DNA from: Mangifera indica
Taxonomy: Eukaryota; Streptophyta; Magnoliopsida; Sapindales; Anacardiaceae
Assembly: GCF_011075055.1 (NCBI RefSeq)
Contig: NC_058145.1
Location: forward strand, 4,497,228 to 4,561,227
Length of the DNA: 64,000 bases
Direction: 5' to 3'
In this document: one piece after another, positions 37,701-47,998 of the stretch
How positions within the stretch are numbered: position 1 is the first letter of the stretch
Layout: each line of letters begins with the position of its first letter
Position numbers and translations under genes: made by a program
Notes under the pieces: generated by a model
Told to the model about the DNA's origin: nothing
Seen by the model: the letters and a program-made list of their open reading frames with translations, nothing else
Database searches by the model: none

Positions 37701-37870
37701 ATGATGTACCCATGTACCCCAACAGGCCATAGGATCCAACGCTTATGGATATTCATAATCTAGATTTTAAAGTACCTTGCCACAGGACATCGATTTGATT
37801 TTTTTGTTAAAAAAGGCCACCACAATGCACAATATAGTGGCATCCAAGATTTGGAAGCGTGATGACAATT
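34748..37870 (+). pseudogene. DUF1985/Ulp1-like protease gene of MULE copy C, broken
   Basis: A possible first exon is ATGTCATCTGAG followed by GTAAGT (34,748-34,765). DUF1985 region: CFGQFLDLEVHKHN-like reading (35,290-35,335), VFWFRLNRVDYRFDPVEFVM (35,387-35,446), KIIALYLLQYGLIRS (35,616-35,660), LKRILSLVDD then a stop (35,680-35,709). An exon candidate at 36,189-36,412 gives SWYRDVVDYVGDEEELDND. The peptidase part at 37,474-37,560 reads VYITINYDSQHWACSELGLN and keeps the catalytic His (CAT 37,507-37,509). QAIGSNAYGYS (37,723-37,755) shows Tyr (TAT 37,744-37,746) where the catalytic Cys of GSNDCG stands, and the catalytic Asp position is not conserved either. A stop follows directly. It is a decayed protease gene with losses different from copy B. 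Confidence 0.8.
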
Positions 37871-38559
37871 CACACTGTAGATGATTGTTATTTATATTAT
37901 ATTACTTGATTGAATTATATTGTTATTTATATTTTATTACTTGTGGTTGAAGTGTGGTGGATTGAATGCATATATTAGAGCATTTTTTTATTTGTTATTT
38001 ATTTGATACAGGGAGGAAAATGTATAAAATACAGGGGAAACCTTGCCAAATTTTTTTTCTAATAAACTACACAATTGTGAATATTACTTATAAGAACATA
38101 CATAATTACTTATAAGACAAAATTGCAATTCTATTTATATGGAATAATACAACAACAAGAATTCAAAGGTAAAATAAAAGATAAACCAATAGAAAAAATA
38201 GAAGAAAAATAAGAAGTAGAAAGGAATAAAGATAACTTATAACAATAAAAATGATTTAATATAATATTACAATAGAAATAGAAGATAAAACAACAGAAAA
38301 AATAGAAGAAGCAAAAAGAAAAAACAAAAGGAAGTAAAAAGGAATAAAGATAACTTATGACAAAAGATATGATTTAATATAATATTAGAATAAAAACAGA
38401 AGATAAAACATAGGAGTAGAACGAAAAAACAAAAGAAGCAGAAAAGAATAATGATAACTTATAATAGGAGATATGATATAATATTACAATAGAAGATAAT
38501 ATTTTGTCATTAAGTTTAGAAGATTACATTCTGTCAAATTATACCCTCTTTGAACAACC
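37871..38559. other. AT-rich centre of MULE copy C
   Basis: Lies between the two converging genes. A GATAAAACA(N)AGAAAAAATAGAAG-like segment with ATAACTTAT(A/G)A occurs three times with about 120-bp spacing (38,215-38,470), a short degenerate tandem repeat. No gene was seen. Confidence 0.55.
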
Positions 38560-41175
38560 GACACTTGATAAAGATGTAATGGCCTCATGTAACGGGTTAG
38601 TACAAACCAATCTTGTATGACCTCTTTCATGACAACAACTGCATTCCACTTGACATACTTCTTTCCCTTACGATGATCTCCTATTGTGTTCAGAAAGATG
38701 ACTAGAATATAGATGTTCCATCTGAAGTGGATAAACTAGACAAATTTCCTCAGGTTGCTTTCATTTAGATGGATCTCTCAATGGTTCCACATTCTCCTTA
38801 TAAACCATTTTTCAATACTCGGTTGAGTAGTACTTGTTTACCTATAGATAACAATTTCAAAGGTTATAAAACCTAGCAATTATTGTAACATGTGTGCATG
38901 CTGTTTTTGATAGTTAAAATTTTTTACAGTTGCATTCTTTGTAGCAAGGTCGACTTTAGTGACTAGTTTGCCCAGACCATGCACTTTATATCTATAGATA
39001 GTTATTGACTTGACAATCATATTGGTTGATTTTCAAACATGACCAACCAACTTCTCCTTGGCCTACGAAGTCAGAGGATGAGTATAATTTTTACATGATC
39101 AAACAAACATGAAAATATTATTAATTTCCAAATTTGCATAAGCATAAAATATGAAATACATAATTGATCGAACTTGTCACATTGCATCGAGTATAAAACC
39201 ATTTTTGTAAGGTGGAATGTAGAAATTCAAGGAGCATCATAAATGGCAACTTGCGTGCTTGTCATGCCAAAACATTAAATAACTCAACAATATTTGTGAT
39301 CATGATATTATATCCAAGCCCACCATCATTAGTCAAAACCTACCAAATAAGTTACTGTAGTGAGATTTTCTTCATTAATCATTGCCATTTCAAAATCTTC
39401 TATCTGATACGCTTTAGTGGCTCTTTAACATGTTTTGTTTATTTGTATTGACTACGCATGTTCCCTTTTATATTAAAGTTGCACTAACTATGGTGCTCAT
39501 TCAGGAAGGTTTCTTTTATGCAACAAGTGATAACATGGTGTCTTTATGAGATAATTGCTAAGTCTAGAAGGTCTTTAATGTACTTGTGTAAAGCTTAGAG
39601 GAACAGGGTCTAAGTTATCGTTTTTTCATTTTCTCTAACACCAAATGTTAATGGATAAATTTGATTGTTTTCATCTTTGCCCACAACAATAAAAAGTATA
39701 CCTAATATCAACCTTTCAAGCATGTCTTATTAATACAAATGATGAGATGACAATAATCATGAAATGCTCTAACAGAGCATCCTAAAGCCATAAAGACAAA
39801 AAGGAACAGATTTTCCATGTAGTGTTTATGTGTACAACAATGTCAGAGTTTTGTTGTTCAAGGTTGTAATAATATGCTAGTAATAGTTTAAATGACTCAT
39901 TTGATGAACCTCTGATCTCATTCAAAGCCTAAATCTTAGCATGCCAAGCTTGTGCATAAGAGATATCAATTCTATACTTAGCTACCATATCCATTATGAT
40001 GTCTTTTGGCCTATACACATAGTCACTTGTGGTAAAAAATGTTTGTAATATTTTTCGAAATGCCATTTTGCTAGCTTGTCTATGGTGAAGTCCTATGACA
40101 TCTTGAGGACAAGTGTGCATTCCTAACTTTCACAACACAAAAATATCATTGTTACATAACTTCACCCCTTTTGCTTTCTATTTGCATTTTTCTTGCACAC
40201 ATTTTATATCCATCTTTTTTTGTTTGAACTTGAAACCTTGAATTGATAACCATTTTCCAATGCATCCTTATATGAAGTATCTATTAAATCTCCCATCTTG
40301 TGGTGTGGGTGAATGAATTTGAATTACTTAATTTTCTACATCCCTATAAGGTTTTAGACTACCAAAAAATGGATTTGGTATCTACACATTAATGGGAATG
40401 GGACCTTGATGCATTAAAGCAATGTGAATTATACTTTTTTAGGCTATTCCTGATAGACCGACCCCTACATTATCACCCTCTTCAGCACTATCATTATTAT
40501 CACTACTACCGTCATAATCACCATTACCACTAGCATTATCACCAAAATCATTACTCAAATCATTGCAACCACCATATTCGTCTTCTTCCTCAAAGTGAAA
40601 ATCATCTGCAGGTAAATTGCCCATCTGATAACATCCCTTAGGTGTACTCTATAATGGTCCTAGGCCTCTTTCACCATGTGCCCATTCTAAAGAAGAAGGA
40701 ATCAAGCCAACTCCATTATTATGATGTAAGTTCATATTCACCCTGTTATTTTTGGGCACTTTCGATTGCATATATATGTTATCCAACGAGTGAACTTCAA
40801 TTAGTGGGGATCGGTGAACCCTTTGTTCTAGTTCCAGATGCTGTTGTTCATAATTGGTTCTAACTTTTATTGATTATGTCACCACATCAAGAAATGAATT
40901 ATCTTTGCATGCCCTATATAGTTTCATCATAATTCGAATATCATAGTCATCATTTAGCAGATACAACAAATCACTAAACTTCATTAGGTTTGACATATAA
41001 ATTTTTACGTCATTACAACTTTGATTGATACCCAAATGAAAACACACTGCTTTTACAAATCCATCATAATTAATTTTCCTATCAATTGAACCCAATGTCT
41101 GAACCCCACCAATGTATTTGAAGTATTATTGCCTCTGTTAACCCATTGCCCACCAAATCCAATCATGTATATCAC
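38560..41175 (-). pseudogene. MuDR-type transposase of MULE copy C, broken
   Basis: PB1-like start: FGGQWVNRGNN (about 41,150), KINYDGFVKAVCFHLGINQS (41,077-41,018), VKIYMSNLMKFSDLLYLLN (41,010-40,950). Acidic linker: DDFHFEEEDEYGGCNDLSND (40,609-40,550) and a Ser/Asn/Asp run. DNA-binding area about 40,380-40,120 with HTCPQDV; the helical piece KYRIDISYAQAWHAK (39,985-39,930); then catalytic-domain remnants (39,880-39,250) and a SWIM-like zone near 38,940-38,870. Frames change many times, and stops follow the HAK helix and the linker. It is closest in order and wording to copy A; the two share the PB1-like segment that copy B lacks. Confidence 0.8.
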
Positions 41176-42300
41176 CTCTACCTTTTTTTTGATCAAAAAA
41201 ATATCAATTAACTTTTTGAAACAAACAACAAATGCATTGATTTAGGGTTTAGAAAAAAAACTTATATCGTGCCGTAGTTGCAGATGTATTCATATTCACA
41301 TTTGCATTAGTTTTTGCTTTTTGTTTTGATCTGGATATATCAACAATCAAACAAAAACATTGACCTATTTTAGAACAAGTTTATGAAAGTTTCAATTTAT
41401 ACAGATATGAGTTACCAAACTTACTTTCAATGTAATAATGCTAGAGTATGTTGTCGAAGAAAAAAACAAGGCTGAATAAGGTAACTATGAGAGGAAAGGT
41501 ATTATTGGAATAAATAATGATTTTTCTTATAAAAGTAAATGCATTGAAAGTTTGCCTAAAAAGGTTTAAGCGCAAATTTTTTAGCCTATTTTAATTAATA
41601 TCCCTAGTTTCTCTAACTGTTTAATTATTCAAAATTTCATATCACTCAAAATTAACAAAAAATTAAAAAATTCTTTAAATAATAATTTATTAAAATCCTC
41701 TTCTTCTCATATTCTTTCAGCCACACCCTCTTCTTTCTTGGAACCCAATTGACAATCTCACTTTCAATGACCAATCTCTAGCATTGATTCGATTTCTACC
41801 AAAAAAATTTGGTGTCAGTCTATCCATCTCCAACTTATTCCCCAATGAAATCGTTGTTTCCATCTCATTTCATATGGACAAAATCTGACAGCATATCCCA
41901 TATGTTGATTACCTCTTTTAGATCTCGTTGTCATTAATTGTAACTTTTGGTAGCTCATTCCACTGATATCAATCTTTCTGACTCTATCTAACATTGATTT
42001 CATTATTAGTGTTGGTGAGATTATAGTCAAACGATGGTTAGGATTTTAGAGGTGTAAATAAAAGTTCTTAAACTTGTTAAATGGTGAAAATTGTGATGTT
42101 TAAGGTATAAAGGTCTAATATGTAAAATAATTATTTTTAAATTTTTCAAAATTTATAAATGATAAAATTACTGTTTTGCCTTTGCATTGTTAATAGTTAA
42201 TTAACAAAGTTTTATTTTGAGTGAAAACCTTTATTATCTATCAAGGGGTGTAAGTGGTTTTAGACCAAACCTTGTATGGGAAAATGTAATTTACTCCGAT

Positions 42301-43377
42301 TTCCCTTATAAGCTTAAATAAAATAAAAGTTTTAAAGGAATTTACACAAAAGATAGACAATACTTAACAATAAGATTAAATAGATGTACTTGTGATGATA
42401 TAATAAGAACTAGTATTTTAGGGTGTCTTTGCAAATTCATCTTCTAAATATCTTTAATGTTAAAAGTAATGTTTTCCAACCAAAACTAAACATTGTCCCA
42501 ATAAAAAAGATGTTCGGATTGACGATGGTCAGATTAGTGTATTGTTTAAATTTATATAATATTAAAAATAAATTTATTAGTTTAATCATTAAATATTAAT
42601 TTATAATTATATTTAGCTTGGTGGTAATGTATGTTTATTCTTATTTACAAAGTGTTAAGTTTGAACCCTAGTACAATAACCAATTTTGAAAAAAGAAAGT
42701 TCAACCAAGTTAAATAGAAAAATAAGATAATTAGATAACTAAATTATATTTAGCTTAGTGGTGCAGGGCTTACACTTACACCTCTAGCACACCCAAATTT
42801 CCGTAATATTTTAACGCCTACATCATTGTAATTGTTTGACCGAAGTAAAATGCTGGTTGAATTATGGATCATTAGGTTTGGGTTGATTCAACTGTAATTT
42901 ATCTTGTTTCAAAATTCAAGCTGAGTTTATACATATTAGATTGGATTGACTCACGATTTTTGGTCAAATTGAACAAGTCAAACAATCACAATTTCAAAAG
43001 ACTGATTAAAATTATATTTTATCACATATATAATGGGGTCAGAAAAGTCTTTTTATATAAAATTGTCTCAACAAGTGCTCTAAAACTAATTTTCAAAATC
43101 TTGGAAGGTGATTTTTGACATATATTCACAAATTTAACAAATAAGGAGTGATATATGAGAGGGTAACTACATGCACTAATAATAGATGTAATTATAAGGA
43201 CTGATATATAATTATTTGATTGAATATTATTTTATTTATAACTTATAATTACTTAATTATACGATAATAAGTCAATATTTATACTTGCCTTTTGTACTCA
43301 CTATTAGTACATCACCCGTTAAAGTAAAAAAAAATTACATCTTTATAACTAACTTTTTATATAAAATTTCATACAAA
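42301..43377. other. AT-rich spacer
   Basis: No gene. The phrase TATTTAGCTTGGTGGTAATG (about 42,611) has a partial echo at 42,747 (TATTTAGCTTAGTGGTGCAG), a small local duplication. Confidence 0.45.
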
Positions 43378-43940
43378 CACTACAACCAAACGATTATTTG
43401 GTGGCATTTTTTATGAAATATAGTGACATTTATAAATGTTAGTAATATTTTTACAGACATATAGACAAATACTATTAAATTTTGTGTTGTTATAAAATTT
43501 TATGGCAATTATTTTCAATGTCGGTATATATACAAATTAATTGTTGTTAAAAGGTTGATGATATTGCAACAATTCTTTATGACATTTAGAATTGCCACTA
43601 AATTTAATTATTTGTTTTTCAAAAGTTAGTTAATATATATTTTAGCAGCATCTATAATTATTGTGAAAAAGTAACTACCATAATTTATACCAATATTTCC
43701 AATGGTTGGTAAATAATAACTATCATAATTTATATTGGTATTTGTAATTGCTATTTTTCCAATTGCCGTTAAATAGTAACTATTATAATTTATACCGACA
43801 TTTACAATTATCATTAAAGACTAACAATCATAATTTATAATGACATTTACAATTCGCATTAAAGACTAACTATCATAATTTATACCAACAATTATAATTG
43901 TTGTTAAAGAGTAACTATCATAATTTATATATATGTATAT
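43378..43940. mobile_element. CACTA-like terminal fragment with 45-bp tandem repeat
   Basis: Starts CACTACAACC, which fits the 5' end of a CACTA (En/Spm) element. Subterminal words of the GTGGCATTTT / GTGACATTTA kind follow, as in that superfamily. From 43,671 the unit GTAACTATCATAATTTATAC plus about 25 bases recurs at 43,671, 43,715, 43,776, 43,821, 43,866 and 43,911: mostly 45-bp spacing, one of 61. No matching 3' end or transposase lies in the window, so it is a fragment or a non-autonomous copy. Confidence 0.5.
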
Positions 43941-45334
43941 ATATATATGTGTGTGTGTGTATGTATGTGTATATATAAACTGAATCATTAAATTATTCTC
44001 TACAAACATGATATAAGTTGGATAATAATATCACTTAATAAGTATATTGAATGCCTTAATTGAATATCATGAAATGATATTAGTGTGAGTAACGATAATG
44101 GTAATGTCATTAGGATGGATTAGTAATTAGAGAATCATTTTTCGAACACGACCAATAGGGATAATTCACATGGTTATTAAATTGCAATCAATGACTTATC
44201 ATATAATTGTATTGATGTATGAAGTAATCCTTTGACTTGAGATGTTATGGTCGGATCTGATATGGATGCGTATGATTTATATAGTGTATAAATATGGGAC
44301 TAACCATATTCCTACGAGAAGCCATATTAGTTATGTGTTATTTATATATGAAGACAAATAATGATCAAGATCAGATACGTTGATTTGAAAAGTATTGAGT
44401 TTTGGATATCTATCTGAGTTTCGAAGTGAATGTTAATAAATATTGAAAATCAAAATCTTTGACCAAAGTATAAGGTAAGTCATACGAAAGATGTTTGTGA
44501 TGATGTGTTTTAGATATATCAATCGACAATTCACATATAATCAAAATTACAACTTTGATGATCTCTGAGCTTGAAATTGATCTGGATTAGGCAACAGAGG
44601 GATATCATTTACTTGGATCATACGATTAGGGATATTAGGTTGGATGGAGCAATTCTTCACCGTGGTTTAGGGACTATGACCCATTGCTAGATGTTTACCA
44701 AAGTTATTGAGTTTTTGGATGTATTTTCAAATAGTCTGAAGTAGGACTCACAATTACGTTATGGTGAACCTAAAAGGTCACATTAATAAACCAAACTTTT
44801 GAGAATAAAATCAATTATCTAGGGTTGTTTAGCACCTTCAAAAAAAAAAAATATAAAATGTTATATAGGTATAAAAGTAACATTTTAAAAGTTAAAATAT
44901 TAGTGAAAAGAAATTAGGGTGACTACAGTATATTTTTGATATAGTTGCATGGTCCTAGTTTAAATCAATATTTTAAAAGGCCAAATGATAATTTTATATT
45001 ATTAATTAGCCACCATTATAAAACAAGACCTTTAGTTCATATTACATGAACTAACTTCATTTTAAACATTTCACTTCTCTCACTAAACAAAATAAATCCT
45101 CTCCCTTTCTGATTAAAGGCTTTCAGTCAAAGACTTTTTTTTGGCTTGGTGGTGGACTTCTTTGGAGGTCTTGCAAGTGGAAGGCTACATCCATCATTTT
45201 AAAGAAAAAGAAAAAGAAAAGCAAAGATGTATGTAATTCTTCCAACGTTTCCATGTATTTATTTCTTCATGCTTGATTCTTGGTTTTATGTATATGCATG
45301 CTTGTTTTGCATCATCTTTCTTTTCCTAATCGTA
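43941..45334. other. Spacer left of the retrotransposon nest
   Basis: The part around 44,000-44,830 has the look of long-terminal-repeat DNA (few A/T runs; GAACCTAAAAGGTCAC at 44,765), but no partner was found. No gene was recognised. A 74-codon open frame at 45,227-45,451 runs into the old copia LTR and is not a gene. Confidence 0.4.
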
Positions 45335-45598
45335 CAGAGGGTAGTTGGGAATGTATTTAAAGTCTCAAAATTGCCACTCAACTCCCAACATAAGCAAAAA
45401 GAAAATTTTGTTCTTTTTCTTCTTGGACTTTTCAACGATAAAACCATATAAATAGAAGGTTATAGTATAAATAAACAAATTGTGTGGTGGAAATTAATTG
45501 TAAAGCTTCGAATCACTATCAGTACAAACAAAATATAGTCCAGGTATGTGAATTTGATCTTGTGTCAAATTCACTGAAATTGGATTGATTATCCTACA
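45335..45598 (+). repeat. 5' LTR of the old copia element
   Basis: Matches 62,269-62,534 in the same orientation with many small differences (clearly more diverged than the LTRs of the young element). Contains a TATATAAATA-type TATA candidate (ACCATATAAATAGAAGG at about 45,443). Ends ...ATCCTACA directly before the primer-binding site. Confidence 0.75.
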
Positions 45599-46310
45599 TT
45601 GGTATCATAGAGAAGTTATTTTGATGTTGATTAAAACAAAAACATGCCTGTGTAATTTTGTGAAAATTGATATGTAAATTATATTTCTTAGATTAAAAAT
45701 TGATTAAATTTAGATTTAGGGTGCGAATTAAATTTGTGCGAATTACATTAAATTGATGATCAAAATCATCTACGATAAAGCCTGGATGTGTTTTACATGA
45801 CTTGAATTGAAAAAATGTAATGTATCCTTGAATTGACGAAAGGCCCTAACTTTTGTGGCTGATCGATGGCCAAAAAATGGTAATTGAATCGATTGAAATT
45901 TGGGGTTCATTATGGTGTCACAGATTTAAATCAGATTAGAAAATCCCGATTGCTTGACCTGTTAGATCAACAAGTTACCCAAATTCGTTGGTCAATAGAT
46001 CAATTCATCTAGTCATCTGGATGACCTAATTTGGTTAACACCCATGGTCGATTGATCGGTCAATGGTTAGAAGTCTGGTAATGGTGCGTAAAGGCTTGTG
46101 GCAACATGTAAAGGTCTGTTTTGTTGTGTGTTGTAATGTGTGTCACTGTTCTAGCATTTGAAGGTGTGTAAGGATACTGTCTAGACATGTGAAGGCGCGT
46201 GAGACCTTAAAACAACATATAAGAGCATGTGAAACCTCCCTATAAGTGCATAACAGTGGATTCAAGCTTGGATAGACAAATGGACTCAAATCAAGTGGGT
46301 CCTATGGTGT

Positions 46311-46315
46311 GTGAA
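46311..46315. repeat. Target-site duplication GTGAA, left
   Basis: GTGAA directly before the young copia element; the identical GTGAA lies at 55,885-55,889 after it. Five bases is the usual length for copia integrase. Confidence 0.9.
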
Positions 46316-47808
46316 TGAAGCATTTTGGCAACAAAATTAAAAATTTTAATTTATGTTCACATCATATGTAACAATGGTATTGAAAAGTTTACATGGTTTT
46401 TCAAGAAATAAAACATAGAAACATGTAAACTACCTTGTACCTTGTAATTTGATTTGAAGTTTGGAAGCTTGAATCACTTAAATAAGTGATCTCTTGACTT
46501 ACACCATTCAAGGAAGAAAAATGGAAGAAAGGAGAAGCTTTTCCCGGCAAAGAAGAAGAAGAAAAGAAAAATGTATATTTTTCTTTATTTTCTCTCACAT
46601 TTATTGCATTAAAACTTGATAATTATCAAGTTAAAACATATGTTTAATTCTTATTGGTGGATACATAAGAGAAATGAGAATTTGACACATGTTAATTCAT
46701 TTGTGCCCAAAATTAATCATTTTAACTTTCTAAACAATTTAAAAGGTGTAAAATGACAATTTTGCCCATTTTCTGAATCTTATTCGAAAAACACAATTTT
46801 TATCCTCGGAAAGTGCTAGCCAACCATGGATAAATATTTTCAGCTTCATAACACCATTTTCTTCCTTGAAATATAGGTGTGACCTTCAAGGTTCATAGTG
46901 ATGTAGCCGTGGGCTCCATATTGGACGATACGTTTCATTATATCATTATATAACCTAAAACTGTCGTTAACCGATATACTTCATTTTTCGCTACAAAATG
47001 AAGCTCCCACTGATCATGTGGTATCATCTAGCAATGTCCCATGACCCCTACATCACAATGAAATACAAGCTTCACATAATATCAAATGAACCTTTCTTAC
47101 TCAAACTTACCATGTAGTCCAATCCCTCCGTCATTACATCTCGATTAAACTTGGATTCATGGAATGTCAAAATCCAATATTTAATCTTTTCGAATATCAA
47201 GTAATACATCATAACGTGCCACATCGAAACTCTTTTCTTGTGGTCTTTTATCTACACTGGCCAGTGTCTTAGATTTTCATGTTTATCGATATTCGTATGG
47301 GAACTCGGGAGTAGTCGAGCTAACGGATCCTTGTATGATCATCACTTGTCTTCTCGCTCAAGCAACATATGATCAAAACGGCTTCTGAACGAGACATGAT
47401 TAGCCTCGTGGTATACACCGTATGAACCATACGTTCCGGAACGAAGCACAACTGTGATATCTCAAGTGAAAGGATCTATACACTAGTATGATTCACGATG
47501 TATCATTGACTACATATTAATGCCCATGTGATCATCGTTCAGCGGTCACGTTCGATAAACAATATAATAGAATAACCTTTGATCAGTTCTCTAACCATCA
47601 AATGGTTTCATTGTTTACCCATGTGTATATACACCATGTCTAATATCATCCATTGATATACTGTGGTGATATAGCACACACCCACTATGCAATACTATTG
47701 CCTAAACAGATTGCCTATGCAGGGAACGATTTGATGACGTTTATTAAAACTCATCGGGACCTTTCACATGTCGTATGCATGTAGTTAATATGGATGTAAT
47801 ATACAACT

Positions 47809-47866
<58 letters not shown>

Positions 47867-47981
47867 TGACGTTGAAAACATGTGAAGTATGATAGAACTT
47901 TTCTTTTATTAATAATGTATATGCAAGATATACAATCCTTAAAACCAATTAAAGCGATTGGTTTTTAGGACATATTCTAAC
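46316..47981 (-). repeat. 3' LTR of the young copia element
   Basis: 1,666 bp. A by-eye comparison with the other LTR shows about two dozen base changes plus a shorter TA run (47,814-47,861). In element orientation it opens TGTTAGAATATGTCCTAAAA, followed by a hairpin AAAACCAATCGCTTTAATTGGTTTT-like fold. Open frames inside are not genes. Confidence 0.93.
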
Positions 47982-47998
47982 AAAAATTCCCACTTGCA

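Larger units (their letters stand above)
34480..41603. mobile_element. MULE copy C (Ulp1-type), full length, 7.1 kb
   Basis: Terminal inverted repeats of over 100 bp. Left GAGATATTAATTAAAACAGG, later TTTTTTTAGGCAAATATTTA and CTTACATTTATAAGC. Right, read inward on the minus strand: GGGATATTAATTAAAATAGG, CCTTTTTAGGCAAACTTTCA, ATTTACTTTTATAAG. Flanking 9-mers TATTTTTTT (34,471-34,479) and TAGTTTCTC (41,604-41,612) agree at six of nine, compatible with an old Mutator-type duplication. Inside are a DUF1985/Ulp1 gene (plus) and a transposase gene (minus) that converge near 38.2 kb. Both are dead. The arrangement matches the Kaonashi-like (KI) branch of plant MULEs, which is known for Ulp1 genes. 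Confidence 0.8.
34326..42300. mobile_element. Old MITE split by MULE copy C
   Basis: The left arm (34,326-34,479) contains AACATTTTCCCATGGGTTCGG. The right arm (41,604-42,300) ends in the inverted AAACCTTGTATGGGAAAATG (42,269-42,288). Both resemble the ends of the intact MITE at 20,619-21,168, and the right arm shares its inner words in order (TAAAATTACTGTTTTGCC, GTTAACAAAG-like, ACACCCTCTTCTTTCTTGG). Everything from 34,480 to 41,603 is the inserted MULE. The arms sum to some 850 bases, more than the related copy, so other changes have occurred. Confidence 0.45.

Noticed and set aside
43671..43935. CRISPR-like array
   Set aside because: Units are directly tandem without spacers of independent sequence, in a plant nuclear setting; it is a tandem repeat.
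46401..46598. 65-codon frame repeated identically at 54,267-54,464
   Set aside because: It lies in the two copia LTRs; the repetition is due to the LTR pair, not a conserved gene.
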